From Sphaerochaetaceae bacterium (GTDB lineage Bacteria; Spirochaetota; Spirochaetia; Sphaerochaetales; Sphaerochaetaceae): 33,314 nt of DNA. The stretch lies in the NCBI GenBank assembly GCA_024699225.1, contig JAILPZ010000048.1, positions 1 through 33,314 of the forward strand. The letters run 5' to 3'. A model generated the notes under the pieces. It searched no databases, had not been told where the DNA came from, and worked only from the letters and a program-made list of their open reading frames with translations. Below, piece after piece: positions 13,930 to 21,710 of the stretch. The translations under genes were made by a program, and so were the position numbers. Numbering within the stretch: the first letter of the stretch is position 1; each line of letters starts with the position of its first letter.

Positions 13930-14237
13930 AAGACAAGCTGAACAAGAACCATGTAAATAACTGTTCCTCCGAGAATACTCAGAAGAGAATTCCTTTTTAA
14001 AACCTGCAAAATAACAACGCACAGGCCAGCTATTGCCTCAGGCAGACCAAACGGTGAAGAAGTAACATTTACATCTTTCAGACAGTAAATTACAAGCATT
14101 CCTATAATGGCAGAAGGAAGAACCCTGCCAAGATACTGAATGTAGGACGGCACCTTCTTTCTGAAAACAGCAAAGGGAAGAAAACGAAGCAGCACCGTCA
14201 CAGCAGCCATGATAGCAACAAGAACAGTCTCTCTCAT
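13926..14237 (-). CDS. azlD: AzlD-family branched-chain amino acid exporter subunit
   Basis: The protein has 103 residues and about four membrane segments. The start MRETVLVAIMAAVTVLLRFLP and the segment LGRVLPSAIIGMLVIYCL are typical of AzlD. It pairs with AzlC to export branched-chain amino acids or their analogues across the cytoplasmic membrane. The ATG overlaps the azlC stop by four bases, so the two are translationally coupled. Confidence 0.9.
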   Translation of the reverse strand: MRETVLVAIMAAVTVLLRFLPFAVFRKKVPSYIQYLGRVLPSAIIGMLVIYCLKDVNVTSSPFGLPEAIAGLCVVILQVLKRNSLLSILGGTVIYMVLVQLVF

Positions 14238-14908
14238 TTTTTGCCCTCCTCTCTTCCTCTGACAAGAGTCAGAACAAATGTGATAAGGAACATAGATGGA
14301 ATAAGAAAGTTCTCACTGCCGAAGGCAAGAAGGCACAAAAGTGTACTGATTAGCCCTGTTAAGGCAGGAACATGGTCTTTTGTACTAAGATACTGATCCG
14401 TAAAGGAAGCTATAAACAGAGCTGTCATGGAAAACTCTATGCCGGTGGTAGGAAAAGGCAGAACACGGCCTAAAAGAACACCTGCTATACTCCCTGTTAC
14501 CCAGTAGCACTGATTGAATAAAGAAACCAGAAAGCGGTAGAGATTATCGTTACTATCATCATCACAGAGAAGTGAATACGTCTCATCCGTAAGAGCAAAT
14601 ATCAGATATGGCTTGTACTTACCGCTGTCTTTGTAGCGGCCTATCATGGAGATGCTGTAAAACAGGTGTCTTGCATTTACCATAAAGGAAGTGAGGGCCA
14701 CGCTTATAATTGAGGCTCCGCCTGAGAGAAGGGATACTCCCACATACTGAAGAGAGCCGGCAAAGATAAAAACACTCATAGCTGCAGTCAGAAGAACCCC
14801 GTAACCGGCCTTGTTCATGAGAATTCCAAAACCAATGCCAAGTACAACATAGCCTGCAAGTACGGGAAGAGACTTATAAAATGCTTTACTGACTGTTTTT
14901 CTGTTCAT
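14234..14908 (-). CDS. azlC: AzlC-family branched-chain amino acid exporter subunit
   Basis: The protein has 224 residues and about five or more membrane segments. SLPVLAGYVVLGIGFGILMNKAGY and TSFMVNARHLFYSISM are hallmarks of AzlC permeases. It forms an export system with AzlD. With the BrnQ importer at 1296-2627 the window holds both uptake and release of branched-chain amino acids. No strong Shine-Dalgarno site is present; a -10 box TATACT ends 7 nt before the ATG, so the mRNA is probably leaderless. Confidence 0.92.
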   Translation of the reverse strand: MNRKTVSKAFYKSLPVLAGYVVLGIGFGILMNKAGYGVLLTAAMSVFIFAGSLQYVGVSLLSGGASIISVALTSFMVNARHLFYSISMIGRYKDSGKYKPYLIFALTDETYSLLCDDDSNDNLYRFLVSLFNQCYWVTGSIAGVLLGRVLPFPTTGIEFSMTALFIASFTDQYLSTKDHVPALTGLISTLLCLLAFGSENFLIPSMFLITFVLTLVRGREEGKK

Positions 14909-14915
14909 CCTAAGC

Positions 14916-14944
14916 AGTATAAGAAAACGGGGCTGTTCAGTTAA
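14916..14944 (-). promoter_or_regulatory. azlCD promoter, leaderless geometry
   Basis: Minus-strand TTAACT (14944-14939), 17-bp spacer and TATACT (14921-14916), followed by 7 nt and the azlC ATG. It overlaps the terminator of the upstream gene. Confidence 0.55.
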
Positions 14945-14955
14945 GAATCAGCCCC
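14924..14955 (-). terminator. terminator of the DUF3592-like gene
   Basis: On the minus strand GGGGCTG (14935-14929 complement side CAGCCCC at 14949-14955) forms a 7-bp stem, extended inward by TTC/GAA, followed by GTTTTCTT. It lies 47 bases after the stop at 15002. Confidence 0.65.
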
Positions 14956-15001
14956 AGCCGAAAAATGCATTTACAGGTAAAATCAGTTCAGGGAGTCTGC
15001 C

Positions 15002-15319
15002 TCATGCAAGGGCAACAACTATACTGGCCCCTGCAAGTATACCTGCCACAGTAAGCAGTATTCCGGCTACTAAAAGAATCTTGTTGGCACAACGTTCTCT
15101 AATTCCGTTTTCAGACGGAGACCAGTATAACTTCAGTATTTCCCCTTCCTTGAAGGACTCCTTTCTGCTTGAGTTGACGTTGCATCTTCTAATTGATTCC
15201 AGACCTTCCAATTCATATTTTACAATTGGATAATATGTATATTTAGCGGCGCCTGAAAAACGCCCTTTCTTTGCAATCTGACGGTCATACGTTCCTGTAA
15301 TTACACCATCAACAACCAT
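15002..15319 (-). CDS. DUF3592-like membrane protein, hypothetical
   Basis: The protein has 105 residues. The first 65 look like the beta-rich DUF3592 domain (GVITGTYDRQ..., YTYYPIVKYELEG, FKEGEILKLYWSPSENG), and the last 25 form one membrane segment (ILLVAGILLTVAGILAGASIVVALA). DUF3592 proteins usually have a membrane segment before the domain; the frame is open for some codons upstream but has no better start, so the N-terminus may be shortened. No Shine-Dalgarno site is seen. It lies 31 bases after the repeat lipoprotein and is probably cotranscribed with it. Function unknown. Confidence 0.65.
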   Translation of the reverse strand: MVVDGVITGTYDRQIAKKGRFSGAAKYTYYPIVKYELEGLESIRRCNVNSSRKESFKEGEILKLYWSPSENGIRERCANKILLVAGILLTVAGILAGASIVVALA

Positions 15320-15350
15320 GCCGGCGTGGCAGAAATAATAGAGAAATTTA

Positions 15351-15746
15351 TTACATTATAGGATCACCTGCTGCAGTTACCATAATAGGATCACCTGCCG
15401 CACTGAGGATATAATAGTTGCCGTAAGCATCTGTCATGATCGGGTCGCCTGCTGCAGTTACCATAATAGGATCACCCGCTGCGCTGATTATGTAGTGAAT
15501 ACCATTGGCATCTATCATAATAGGATCTCCTGCAGCTGTTACAAGAGTTGTTCTCATAATAGGATCTCCTGCAGCTGTATAGATTCCCTTGACCATAATC
15601 GGATCGCCTGCCGCTGTCTTCATAACAACACTGTTAACATATGCATTGTAAAGAAGAGCATTCAGCTTATTAAGAGATGCACAGGAACTGAGAAGAATAA
15701 CAACTGCCAGGGCGACAGTTATGAACATTTTTGCTTTTTTAGACAT
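15351..15746 (-). CDS. lipoprotein made of seven [TS]AAGDPIM repeats
   Basis: I do not recognise this family. The 131-residue protein has AAGGGGG upstream of the ATG. It starts with a lipoprotein signal (Lys-rich start, hydrophobic 8-19, lipobox LSSC with Cys22), then a short spacer, then seven octapeptides at residues 44-51, 57-64, 70-77, 88-95, 97-104, 115-122 and 124-131. Five read TAAGDPIM and two SAAGDPIM. Residues 78-104 and 105-131 are a duplicated 27-residue unit (for example TDAYGNYYILSAAGDPIM). The protein ends exactly with the last repeat. Codons differ between copies while the peptide stays fixed, which argues for selection on the peptide. It could be a surface binding module or a precursor of a repeated short peptide. 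A heterodimeric ABC exporter is divergent, 121 bp away. Confidence 0.85.
   Translation of the reverse strand: MSKKAKMFITVALAVVILLSSCASLNKLNALLYNAYVNSVVMKTAAGDPIMVKGIYTAAGDPIMRTTLVTAAGDPIMIDANGIHYIISAAGDPIMVTAAGDPIMTDAYGNYYILSAAGDPIMVTAAGDPIM
15354..15617 (-). repeat. seven 24-bp coding repeats for [TS]AAGDPIM
   Basis: The 24-bp units are spaced irregularly (3 to 33 bp between them). AAGDPIM is invariant, but Gly is written GGT, GGA or GGC, Asp GAT or GAC, Pro CCT or CCG, and Ile ATT, ATC or ATA. The first unit is 15617-15594, the last 15377-15354. Confidence 0.95.
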
Positions 15747-15832
15747 GGTTTAATCCCCCTTACACATAGTTAAACAAAATTATAAGAAAATAATTACATG
15801 TTTTATACATACATTTTACAGACATCTGTCGG

Positions 15833-15861
15833 TAGACGATTTGCCTGGAATACATTACATT
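15833..15861 (+). promoter_or_regulatory. possible ABC exporter promoter, leaderless geometry
   Basis: TAGACG (15833-15838), 17-bp spacer, TACATT (15856-15861), then 6 nt to the ATG at 15868. Both boxes match consensus at only four of six positions. TACATT is also the -10 box proposed for the acylphosphatase gene. Confidence 0.4.
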
Positions 15862-15867
15862 TCATTC

Positions 15868-17604
15868 ATGATTAAAACTTTACTAAAAAGCGTGAGGCAG
15901 TATAAGAAGAATGCCATCCTCACGCCTCTTTTTATGGTCGGTGAAGTTGCCATGGAGTGTACACTTCCCATGGTTATGGCAGTTCTCATAGACCACATGT
16001 ATACAGAAAGCATGTCGGAACTGCTCCATTATGGTGCAATTCTTCTTGTAATGGCCCTCTTCTCTCTGTTTTGCGGGGTCATGTCCGGACGCCATGCAGC
16101 AACTGCAAGTGCAGGTTTTGCCTCAAATCTCAGACATGACATATTCCATCATGTACAGGATTTTTCATTCCAGGATGTTGACCGCTTCTCAACTTCTTCC
16201 TTAATCACCAGAATGACCACAGACGTCACAAACGTGCAGATGGCCTTTATGATGATAATCAGAACAGCAGTCAGAAGCCCCCTCATGCTGATCTTCTCAG
16301 TAATAATGAGCTTCAGAATCAACTCGGGAGTAGCAATCATCTTCCTGGCAGTAGTCCCCATCCTGGGCCTGGGTCTTTACCTTATCGGGCACAATGTCTT
16401 CCCCGTCTTCAAGCGCATCTTCAAACGTTATGATGCCATGAACAACTCCGTTCAGGAGAACGTGAACGGAATCAGGGTTGTAAAATCATTTGTAAGGGAA
16501 GAATACGAGACAGATAAATTTGAAAAGACAAGTGGAGAAGTAAGAAAAGACTTCCGCTTTGCTGAGCGCATACTTGCACTCAACGGACCTGTTATGATGT
16601 TCTGCGGCTACGGTGCCATGCTTGCAATAAGCTTTATTGGAGCGAGAATTATCATAAGCTCCGGCGGAAGCGAAATGACTCCGGGACAGCTCTCATCATT
16701 TATGACATACAGCATGCAGATTCTCATGTCCATGATGATGCTCTCCATGATTATAGTCATGTGTGCCATATCCGTTGAAAGCGCAAGAAGAATCACTGAA
16801 GTTCTTAATACCGAAAGCACCCTTCTCAGCCCGGAAAACGGAAAAACAGAGGTAAATGACGGCAGCATAGACTTTGACAATGTCTCTTTCCGTTACAAAG
16901 GCCAGAGCGGTTCAGATGCATTAAAGAATATTGATCTTCACATAGAAAGCGGTAAGACAATCGGAATTATAGGATCAACAGGATCCTCAAAAACCACCCT
17001 TATCCAGCTTATCCCGAGATTGTACGACGCAACTGAAGGAACAGTTAAGGTCGGAGGTACAGATGTCAGGGAATACGATCTGGATGCACTGAGAAAACAG
17101 ATTGCCATAGTTCTTCAGAAGAACATCCTCTTCTCCGGAACCATCAGAGAAAACATCAGATGGGGAAAGGCAGATGCCACAGACCAGGAGATAGAAGAAG
17201 CCTGCCGTGCAGCCCAGGCACATGAGTTTATCATGCAGCGCCCTGAAGGCTATGAAAGCATGATTGAGCGCGGAGGCACAAACGTTTCCGGAGGCCAGAA
17301 ACAGAGACTCTGTATAGCAAGAGCCCTGATAGCAAAACCCAAGGTTCTTATACTGGACGACTCAACAAGTGCTGTAGATACAAGAACAGATGCCCTTATC
17401 AGAAAGGCCCTCTCTACATATCTTGAAGGCACAACAAAACTCATTATTGCCCAGCGTGTTTCCTCTGTTCAGGATGCAGATACCATTATTGTCATGGACA
17501 ACGGAAGTATTGTAGAAATGGGCACACACGAAGAACTTCTTAAAAAGAAGGGAATCTACTATGAGGTCTGGGACTCACAGACAAACTCAAAGGAGGGTGA
17601 GTAA
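15868..17604 (+). CDS. heterodimeric ABC exporter subunit with degenerate nucleotide site
   Basis: The protein has 578 residues from the ATG at 15868; a TTG nine codons upstream lies in the promoter. Residues 1-310 hold six membrane helices of a type I exporter; the rest is the ATPase domain. Walker A is GSTGSSKTT with Ser in place of the second Gly, the signature is VSGGQ, Walker B is LILDDSTS with Asp where the catalytic Glu should be, and the switch histidine is Gln (IAQRV). This is the pattern of the degenerate-site subunit in TM287/288-type heterodimers. Substrates may be drugs, peptides or lipids. No Shine-Dalgarno site precedes it. The stop overlaps the next start (TAATG). Confidence 0.93.
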   Translation: MIKTLLKSVRQYKKNAILTPLFMVGEVAMECTLPMVMAVLIDHMYTESMSELLHYGAILLVMALFSLFCGVMSGRHAATASAGFASNLRHDIFHHVQDFSFQDVDRFSTSSLITRMTTDVTNVQMAFMMIIRTAVRSPLMLIFSVIMSFRINSGVAIIFLAVVPILGLGLYLIGHNVFPVFKRIFKRYDAMNNSVQENVNGIRVVKSFVREEYETDKFEKTSGEVRKDFRFAERILALNGPVMMFCGYGAMLAISFIGARIIISSGGSEMTPGQLSSFMTYSMQILMSMMMLSMIIVMCAISVESARRITEVLNTESTLLSPENGKTEVNDGSIDFDNVSFRYKGQSGSDALKNIDLHIESGKTIGIIGSTGSSKTTLIQLIPRLYDATEGTVKVGGTDVREYDLDALRKQIAIVLQKNILFSGTIRENIRWGKADATDQEIEEACRAAQAHEFIMQRPEGYESMIERGGTNVSGGQKQRLCIARALIAKPKVLILDDSTSAVDTRTDALIRKALSTYLEGTTKLIIAQRVSSVQDADTIIVMDNGSIVEMGTHEELLKKKGIYYEVWDSQTNSKEGE

Positions 17605-19544
17605 TGGCAGGCCCCGGCAGAAGAATGAAATTTGACAGAAAAGGCGGAATGAAACCGCAGATTAAAAAAGGAACCTTCAAGAGGGTCTGGAGCTATGTCA
17701 GAAAAGACTACGGCAAACACATGCTGGTAATTCTTTTCTGTATCCTTCTTGCCTCCGCAGCCTCTCTTGTCTCAACAGTTTCCATCAGACGTCTGATAGA
17801 CAATGTAATAGTTCCCGGTATGAACTCAGGCCTAAGTGCCGTTTGGGGAGACCTTCTGGGAATTATTGCTACCATGGCAGTTTTCTATATAGCAGCCATT
17901 CTTGCAAACCTCCTCAGAGGAATGATTATGGCAGATATTACCCAGGGAACACTGATGAACCTGAGAAATGCCATGTTCCGCAAGATGGAAACACTTCCGA
18001 TTAAGTACTTTGATACAAATGCCCACGGTGAGATCATGTCCACCTATACTAATGACACAGACTCTATCCGTGAGCTCATAGGACGTGGAATCCCCTCCCT
18101 CATTGAAAGTACACTTTCAGTTATATCAGCACTTACCATGATGCTCGTCTACAGCCTCTGGCTTACACTGGCAGTAATAGCAGGTGTAGCACTGATTGTT
18201 AAACTCTCATCAGGAATTGCAAAGAAGTCCGGCAAGTACATGATGGGACAGCAGAAATCTCTTGCTGCAGAAGAAGGTTTTGTTGAAGAGATGATGGAAG
18301 GCCAGAGAGTTGTTAAGGTCTTCTGCCATCAGGACCAGACCAAGCAGGACTTTGACGTTCTTAACGAGAACCTGAGAAGTGACAGTACAACAGCAAACCG
18401 CTTTGGCAACATACTCGGTCCCATTAACAACAACATGGGTAACATTATGTATGTCCTTCTTGCCCTCTTCGGGACCCTCATGGTTCATGCAGGTGTTACA
18501 AACATAAGCCTTTCAGGCATTTCAACCATCTCAATAGGTATTATTGTTTCCTTCCTCTCCATGGCAAAAACCATGACACAGACAATCGGAAACCTTTCCA
18601 TGCAGATCAATACATTTACAATGGGTCTTGCAGGAGCTTCAAGAATCTTTGAACTCATTGACCAGGAAAGCGAGAAGGATGAAGGCTATGTAACACTGGT
18701 AAATGCAGTAAAGGATGAGAACGGAAACATTCAGGAATCAGAGAAGCAGACAGGACTTTGGGCCTTCCGCCATCCGCATACTGCAGATGGAAGTGTAACT
18801 TACACAGAGCTTAAGGGCGATATAGTGATGGAACACGTGGACTTTGGATACACGGAAGACAAGCAGGTTCTGTTTGACATGTCATTGTACGCAAAGCCGG
18901 GTCAGAAGATTGCCTTTGTAGGCGCTACAGGGGCAGGAAAGACAACAGTTACAAACCTGATTAACCGCTTCTATGATATTGCAGACGGCAAGATTCGCTA
19001 CGACGGTATTAATATCAACAAGATCAGGAAGCCTGATTTAAGGAGATCTCTTGGTATAGTACTGCAGGAAGTAAATCTCTTTACAGGCACTGTTCTTGAG
19101 AATATCCGCTACGGAAGACTGGATGCTACTGATGAAGAATGTATAGAGGCTGCAAAGCTTGCAAATGCGGACAGCTTCATAACCCGTCTTCCCGACGGGT
19201 ACAACACCATGCTTACAGGAAACGGATCCAGCCTCTCACAGGGACAGAGACAGCTTATCTCAATTGCACGTGCAGCTGTTGCAAATCCTCCTGTTCTGAT
19301 TATGGATGAGGCAACATCTTCTATTGATACCAGAACAGAAGCTCTGGTTCAGAAAGGTATGGATAACCTCATGAAGGGAAGAACAGTCTTTGTGATAGCA
19401 CACCGTCTCTCAACCATAAGAAACAGTAACGCCATAATGGTTCTGGATCATGGAAAGATTATTGAAAGAGGCACGCACGAACAGCTTCTTGAAATGAAGG
19501 GAACTTACTGGCAGCTCTACACGGGAGCTTTTGAACTTGAATAA
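17604..19544 (+). CDS. heterodimeric ABC exporter subunit, catalytic partner
   Basis: The protein has 646 residues with GGAGGGTG upstream. It has a basic N-terminal tail, six membrane helices (about 35-340) and an ATPase domain. Between them is an insert of roughly 40 residues (EGYVTLVNAVKDENGN...) that I know from clostridial and mollicute exporters of this type. Walker A is GATGAGKTT, Walker B LIMDEATS with the catalytic Glu, and the switch is IAHRLS. The signature is LSQGQ rather than LSGGQ, so the altered signature pairs with the altered Walker motifs of the first subunit and leaves one competent ATP site. It ends at a terminator shared with the converging gene. Confidence 0.94.
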   Translation: MAGPGRRMKFDRKGGMKPQIKKGTFKRVWSYVRKDYGKHMLVILFCILLASAASLVSTVSIRRLIDNVIVPGMNSGLSAVWGDLLGIIATMAVFYIAAILANLLRGMIMADITQGTLMNLRNAMFRKMETLPIKYFDTNAHGEIMSTYTNDTDSIRELIGRGIPSLIESTLSVISALTMMLVYSLWLTLAVIAGVALIVKLSSGIAKKSGKYMMGQQKSLAAEEGFVEEMMEGQRVVKVFCHQDQTKQDFDVLNENLRSDSTTANRFGNILGPINNNMGNIMYVLLALFGTLMVHAGVTNISLSGISTISIGIIVSFLSMAKTMTQTIGNLSMQINTFTMGLAGASRIFELIDQESEKDEGYVTLVNAVKDENGNIQESEKQTGLWAFRHPHTADGSVTYTELKGDIVMEHVDFGYTEDKQVLFDMSLYAKPGQKIAFVGATGAGKTTVTNLINRFYDIADGKIRYDGININKIRKPDLRRSLGIVLQEVNLFTGTVLENIRYGRLDATDEECIEAAKLANADSFITRLPDGYNTMLTGNGSSLSQGQRQLISIARAAVANPPVLIMDEATSSIDTRTEALVQKGMDNLMKGRTVFVIAHRLSTIRNSNAIMVLDHGKIIERGTHEQLLEMKGTYWQLYTGAFELE

Positions 19545-19549
19545 AAATG

Positions 19550-19577
19550 AAGCGGTCGGAAAATTCCGGCCGCTTTT
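19550..19577. terminator. bidirectional terminator between convergent genes
   Basis: AAGCGGTCGGAA (19550-19561) and TTCCGGCCGCTT (19564-19575) form a 12-bp stem with one wobble. TTTT follows on the plus strand and CATTTTTATT on the minus strand, so it can end both the ABC exporter and the AI-2E permease transcripts. Confidence 0.82.
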
Positions 19578-19581
19578 AACA

Positions 19582-20694
19582 TCAATTATTCTGCTTTTTC
19601 TTTTCCAGGGCAGGAAGAATGTAGGTCTTGTAAACAAAGTCAATTATTGCAACACACGGGATGGAAACAAGAATTCCTATAACGCCGAACATGTTGCCTC
19701 CGACTATAACACCTATCATAATCCACAGTCCTGAAACTCCCAGAGAGTTTCCGAAAAGACGCGGCTTTATAATATAACCGTCAATAGCCTGAAGGACTAG
19801 TGTAAAGATTAAGAAAATCAGGGCATGGACAGGATTTGCCATCAAGAGGACAAATCCACCTATTACCAGACCTATAACCGGACCAAAGGTAGGGATGAGA
19901 TTTGTAATGGCAGCAAAAAAGGAAACAAGGCCTATATACTGCATTCCGAAAATTCCCATAAAGAGTGCATTTGCAAAGCCCACAATCAGACTGTCAATCA
20001 GATTAAATACAACATAGCGGTTGCATACAGTATCACACTTAAGCAGGAACTCCTTAACTCCTTCATATTTCTGCTCGCCGAAAACTGCCTTAAGAAGGCG
20101 CTTGAAACCCTTTTTCAGGTTCTTCTTATCGGAAAGAAGATAAATTGAAAGAATCAGGCCCAGAACAAAATTGAGAATACCTTTTCCAGCCACAGTTGAG
20201 ACACTGATTATACTGTCAAGATTCTCTTCAATAAGATTAACATAAGTTGCGCTGTCCTCAGAAGGAGAAAGGATTTTTTTAACATTAAGCTGATCCTCAG
20301 TTATACCCCAGCTCTTTACTGTTGCATCCAGAGCCTCAACATAGCCATCCCAGTTCTTCATAAAGGTCTGAACACTGAGAACAAGCTGCGGGATAAGGAT
20401 AACGGCAGCAAAAACAAGGAAAAGAACTACAATCAGAAATGAAATGACATTTGCAACTGTCCTTCTTGTCTTTTCCTTCTTGATAAACTTAAAAAGCTTT
20501 TCAAGCAGACGGGAAAGAGGATTAACAATATAGGCTATAATGCCACCAATAATTACAGGCATGAAATAGCCCAAGAAAGTTCCAAGGGCAGTCCTGATTA
20601 CACCAAAACGTGCCAGAAAGACAAACAAAACTACGCCTATACAGATAGCCACTGCCATGGGATACCATGCAGCATTTTTTATTTTTTTGTTCAT
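19582..20694 (-). CDS. AI-2E family transporter
   Basis: The protein has 370 residues, with AGGAG 9 nt before the ATG. About eight membrane segments include a hairpin region in the last third (AAITNLIPTFGPVIGLVIGG) that is the hallmark of the family (PF01594), and a hydrophilic stretch at about 110-165. Family members have been linked to autoinducer-2 export, Na+/H+ exchange and sporulation permeases; the substrate here is unknown. Its leader can fold so that the Shine-Dalgarno sequence is paired. It converges on the ABC exporter. Confidence 0.9.
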   Translation of the reverse strand: MNKKIKNAAWYPMAVAICIGVVLFVFLARFGVIRTALGTFLGYFMPVIIGGIIAYIVNPLSRLLEKLFKFIKKEKTRRTVANVISFLIVVLFLVFAAVILIPQLVLSVQTFMKNWDGYVEALDATVKSWGITEDQLNVKKILSPSEDSATYVNLIEENLDSIISVSTVAGKGILNFVLGLILSIYLLSDKKNLKKGFKRLLKAVFGEQKYEGVKEFLLKCDTVCNRYVVFNLIDSLIVGFANALFMGIFGMQYIGLVSFFAAITNLIPTFGPVIGLVIGGFVLLMANPVHALIFLIFTLVLQAIDGYIIKPRLFGNSLGVSGLWIMIGVIVGGNMFGVIGILVSIPCVAIIDFVYKTYILPALEKKKQNN

Positions 20695-20702
20695 CAGAAA
20701 AA

Positions 20703-20737
20703 TCTCCTGTTACTCAGACAGTATTCTGAATAGGAGA
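20703..20737 (-). promoter_or_regulatory. leader hairpin that covers the Shine-Dalgarno of the AI-2E gene
   Basis: In the minus-strand RNA, TCTCCT (20737-20732) can pair with AGGAGA (20708-20703), the ribosome binding site, and TCAGA (20729-20725) with TCTGA (20718-20714) inside. The fold would block translation until opened by heat, a ligand or a protein. Confidence 0.45.
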
Positions 20738-20789
20738 AAAATCATCAATATACATAAAGAAGAAACATGACAGATTTTAGACAAATGTC

Positions 20790-20818
20790 AAAAAAAAGAC
20801 ACCGGGAAACCCAGTGTC
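20790..20818 (-). terminator. intrinsic terminator of the SDR gene
   Basis: On the minus strand GACACTGGG (20818-20810) pairs with CCCGGTGTC (20806-20798) with one wobble and a 3-nt loop, followed by eight Ts. Confidence 0.88.
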
Positions 20819-20844
20819 CTGTTATTTTTGTCTTAAGATTAGAC

Positions 20845-21585
20845 TTAGGCGTCAACTCCGCCATCAACGCGAAGAAGCTGACCTGTAACAAAGCTTGAAT
20901 CTGAAGTTGCGAAGAACAGACATGCTGTAGCAATCTCACTGCCCTCACCAACTCTCTTAAGAGGAGCTGTAGCCTTCATAAATTCAATTGTTGCATCAGC
21001 GCCGGAGCCTTCAAGCATAGCTGTCATGATAGCACCCGGGCAGATTCCGTTTACGTGAACTTCAGGACCCATCTCACGTGCCATAGCTCTTGTCATACCA
21101 ACCATAGCAAACTTACTTGTGCAGTATGCAATCGGACCCCACTTTGCTGCTGTTCCTGCAACAGAAGAGATGTTTACAACGTGTCCGAGATTCTTTTTAA
21201 GCTCAGGCTCGCAGAGCTGTGTAAGAAGAAGTGCGCTTGTAACGTTTACGTTAAAAACTGCATCCCACTCTTCCATTGTCATCTGCTGAACCGGAGTAAG
21301 GCTGAGCTTTCCTGCGTTGTTGATAAGAATGTCAACTGTGCCGTAAGCCTTCATGGTCTCATCATAGATCTTCTTTGCAGCATCACGGTTTGAAGTATCT
21401 GCTATTACATAAATAGCCTTTCCGCCTTCAGCCTTAATCTTGTCTACTACAGCCTTAGCTCTTTCTTCATTTCTTCCTGTAACAACAACCTTAGCTCCTT
21501 CCTTTGCGAAAAGATAAGCTGTGTCACGACCCATTCCTGATGTTGAACCAGTAATAATTGCAACTTTTCCGTCAAGTCTACCCAT
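20845..21585 (-). CDS. short-chain dehydrogenase/reductase
   Basis: The protein has 246 residues with AGGAG upstream. It is a classical SDR: cofactor motif TGSTSGMGRD (12-21), NNAG (89-92), catalytic Ser141, Tyr154 and Lys158 (SSVAG... YCTSK). Arg38 after the second strand (VVTGRNEE) suggests preference for NADP(H). Length and sequence are FabG-like, but isolated genes of this kind are often alcohol, sugar or steroid dehydrogenases, so the substrate is not assigned. It stands alone between two terminators. Confidence 0.92.
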   Translation of the reverse strand: MGRLDGKVAIITGSTSGMGRDTAYLFAKEGAKVVVTGRNEERAKAVVDKIKAEGGKAIYVIADTSNRDAAKKIYDETMKAYGTVDILINNAGKLSLTPVQQMTMEEWDAVFNVNVTSALLLTQLCEPELKKNLGHVVNISSVAGTAAKWGPIAYCTSKFAMVGMTRAMAREMGPEVHVNGICPGAIMTAMLEGSGADATIEFMKATAPLKRVGEGSEIATACLFFATSDSSFVTGQLLRVDGGVDA

Positions 21586-21689
21586 TTTTTTCTCCTGATT
21601 ATTTTCTTATTTAGAGCCCTTATTTCAGGCACTAACATAAAATACCATCAATAAATAAAAAAGTATAGATAAGAGAATACCTATTAACG

Positions 21690-21710
21690 AAAAAAGCAAA
21701 GTTTTTTGCT
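21690..21710 (-). terminator. weak terminator of the hydroxyacid dehydrogenase gene
   Basis: On the minus strand AGCAAA (21710-21705) pairs with TTTGCT (21700-21695), followed by five Ts; the stem overlaps the stop codon. Confidence 0.55.

Noticed and set aside
15354-15617. Regularly repeated 24-mers that might suggest a CRISPR array
   Set aside because: Spacing is irregular, in frame, with synonymous changes; they are coding repeats.
15495-15773. Plus-strand frame with repeated HNRISCSC
   Set aside because: It is the reverse reading of the AAGDPIM repeats; the minus frame has a signal peptide, Shine-Dalgarno and synonymous codon variation, this one has none.
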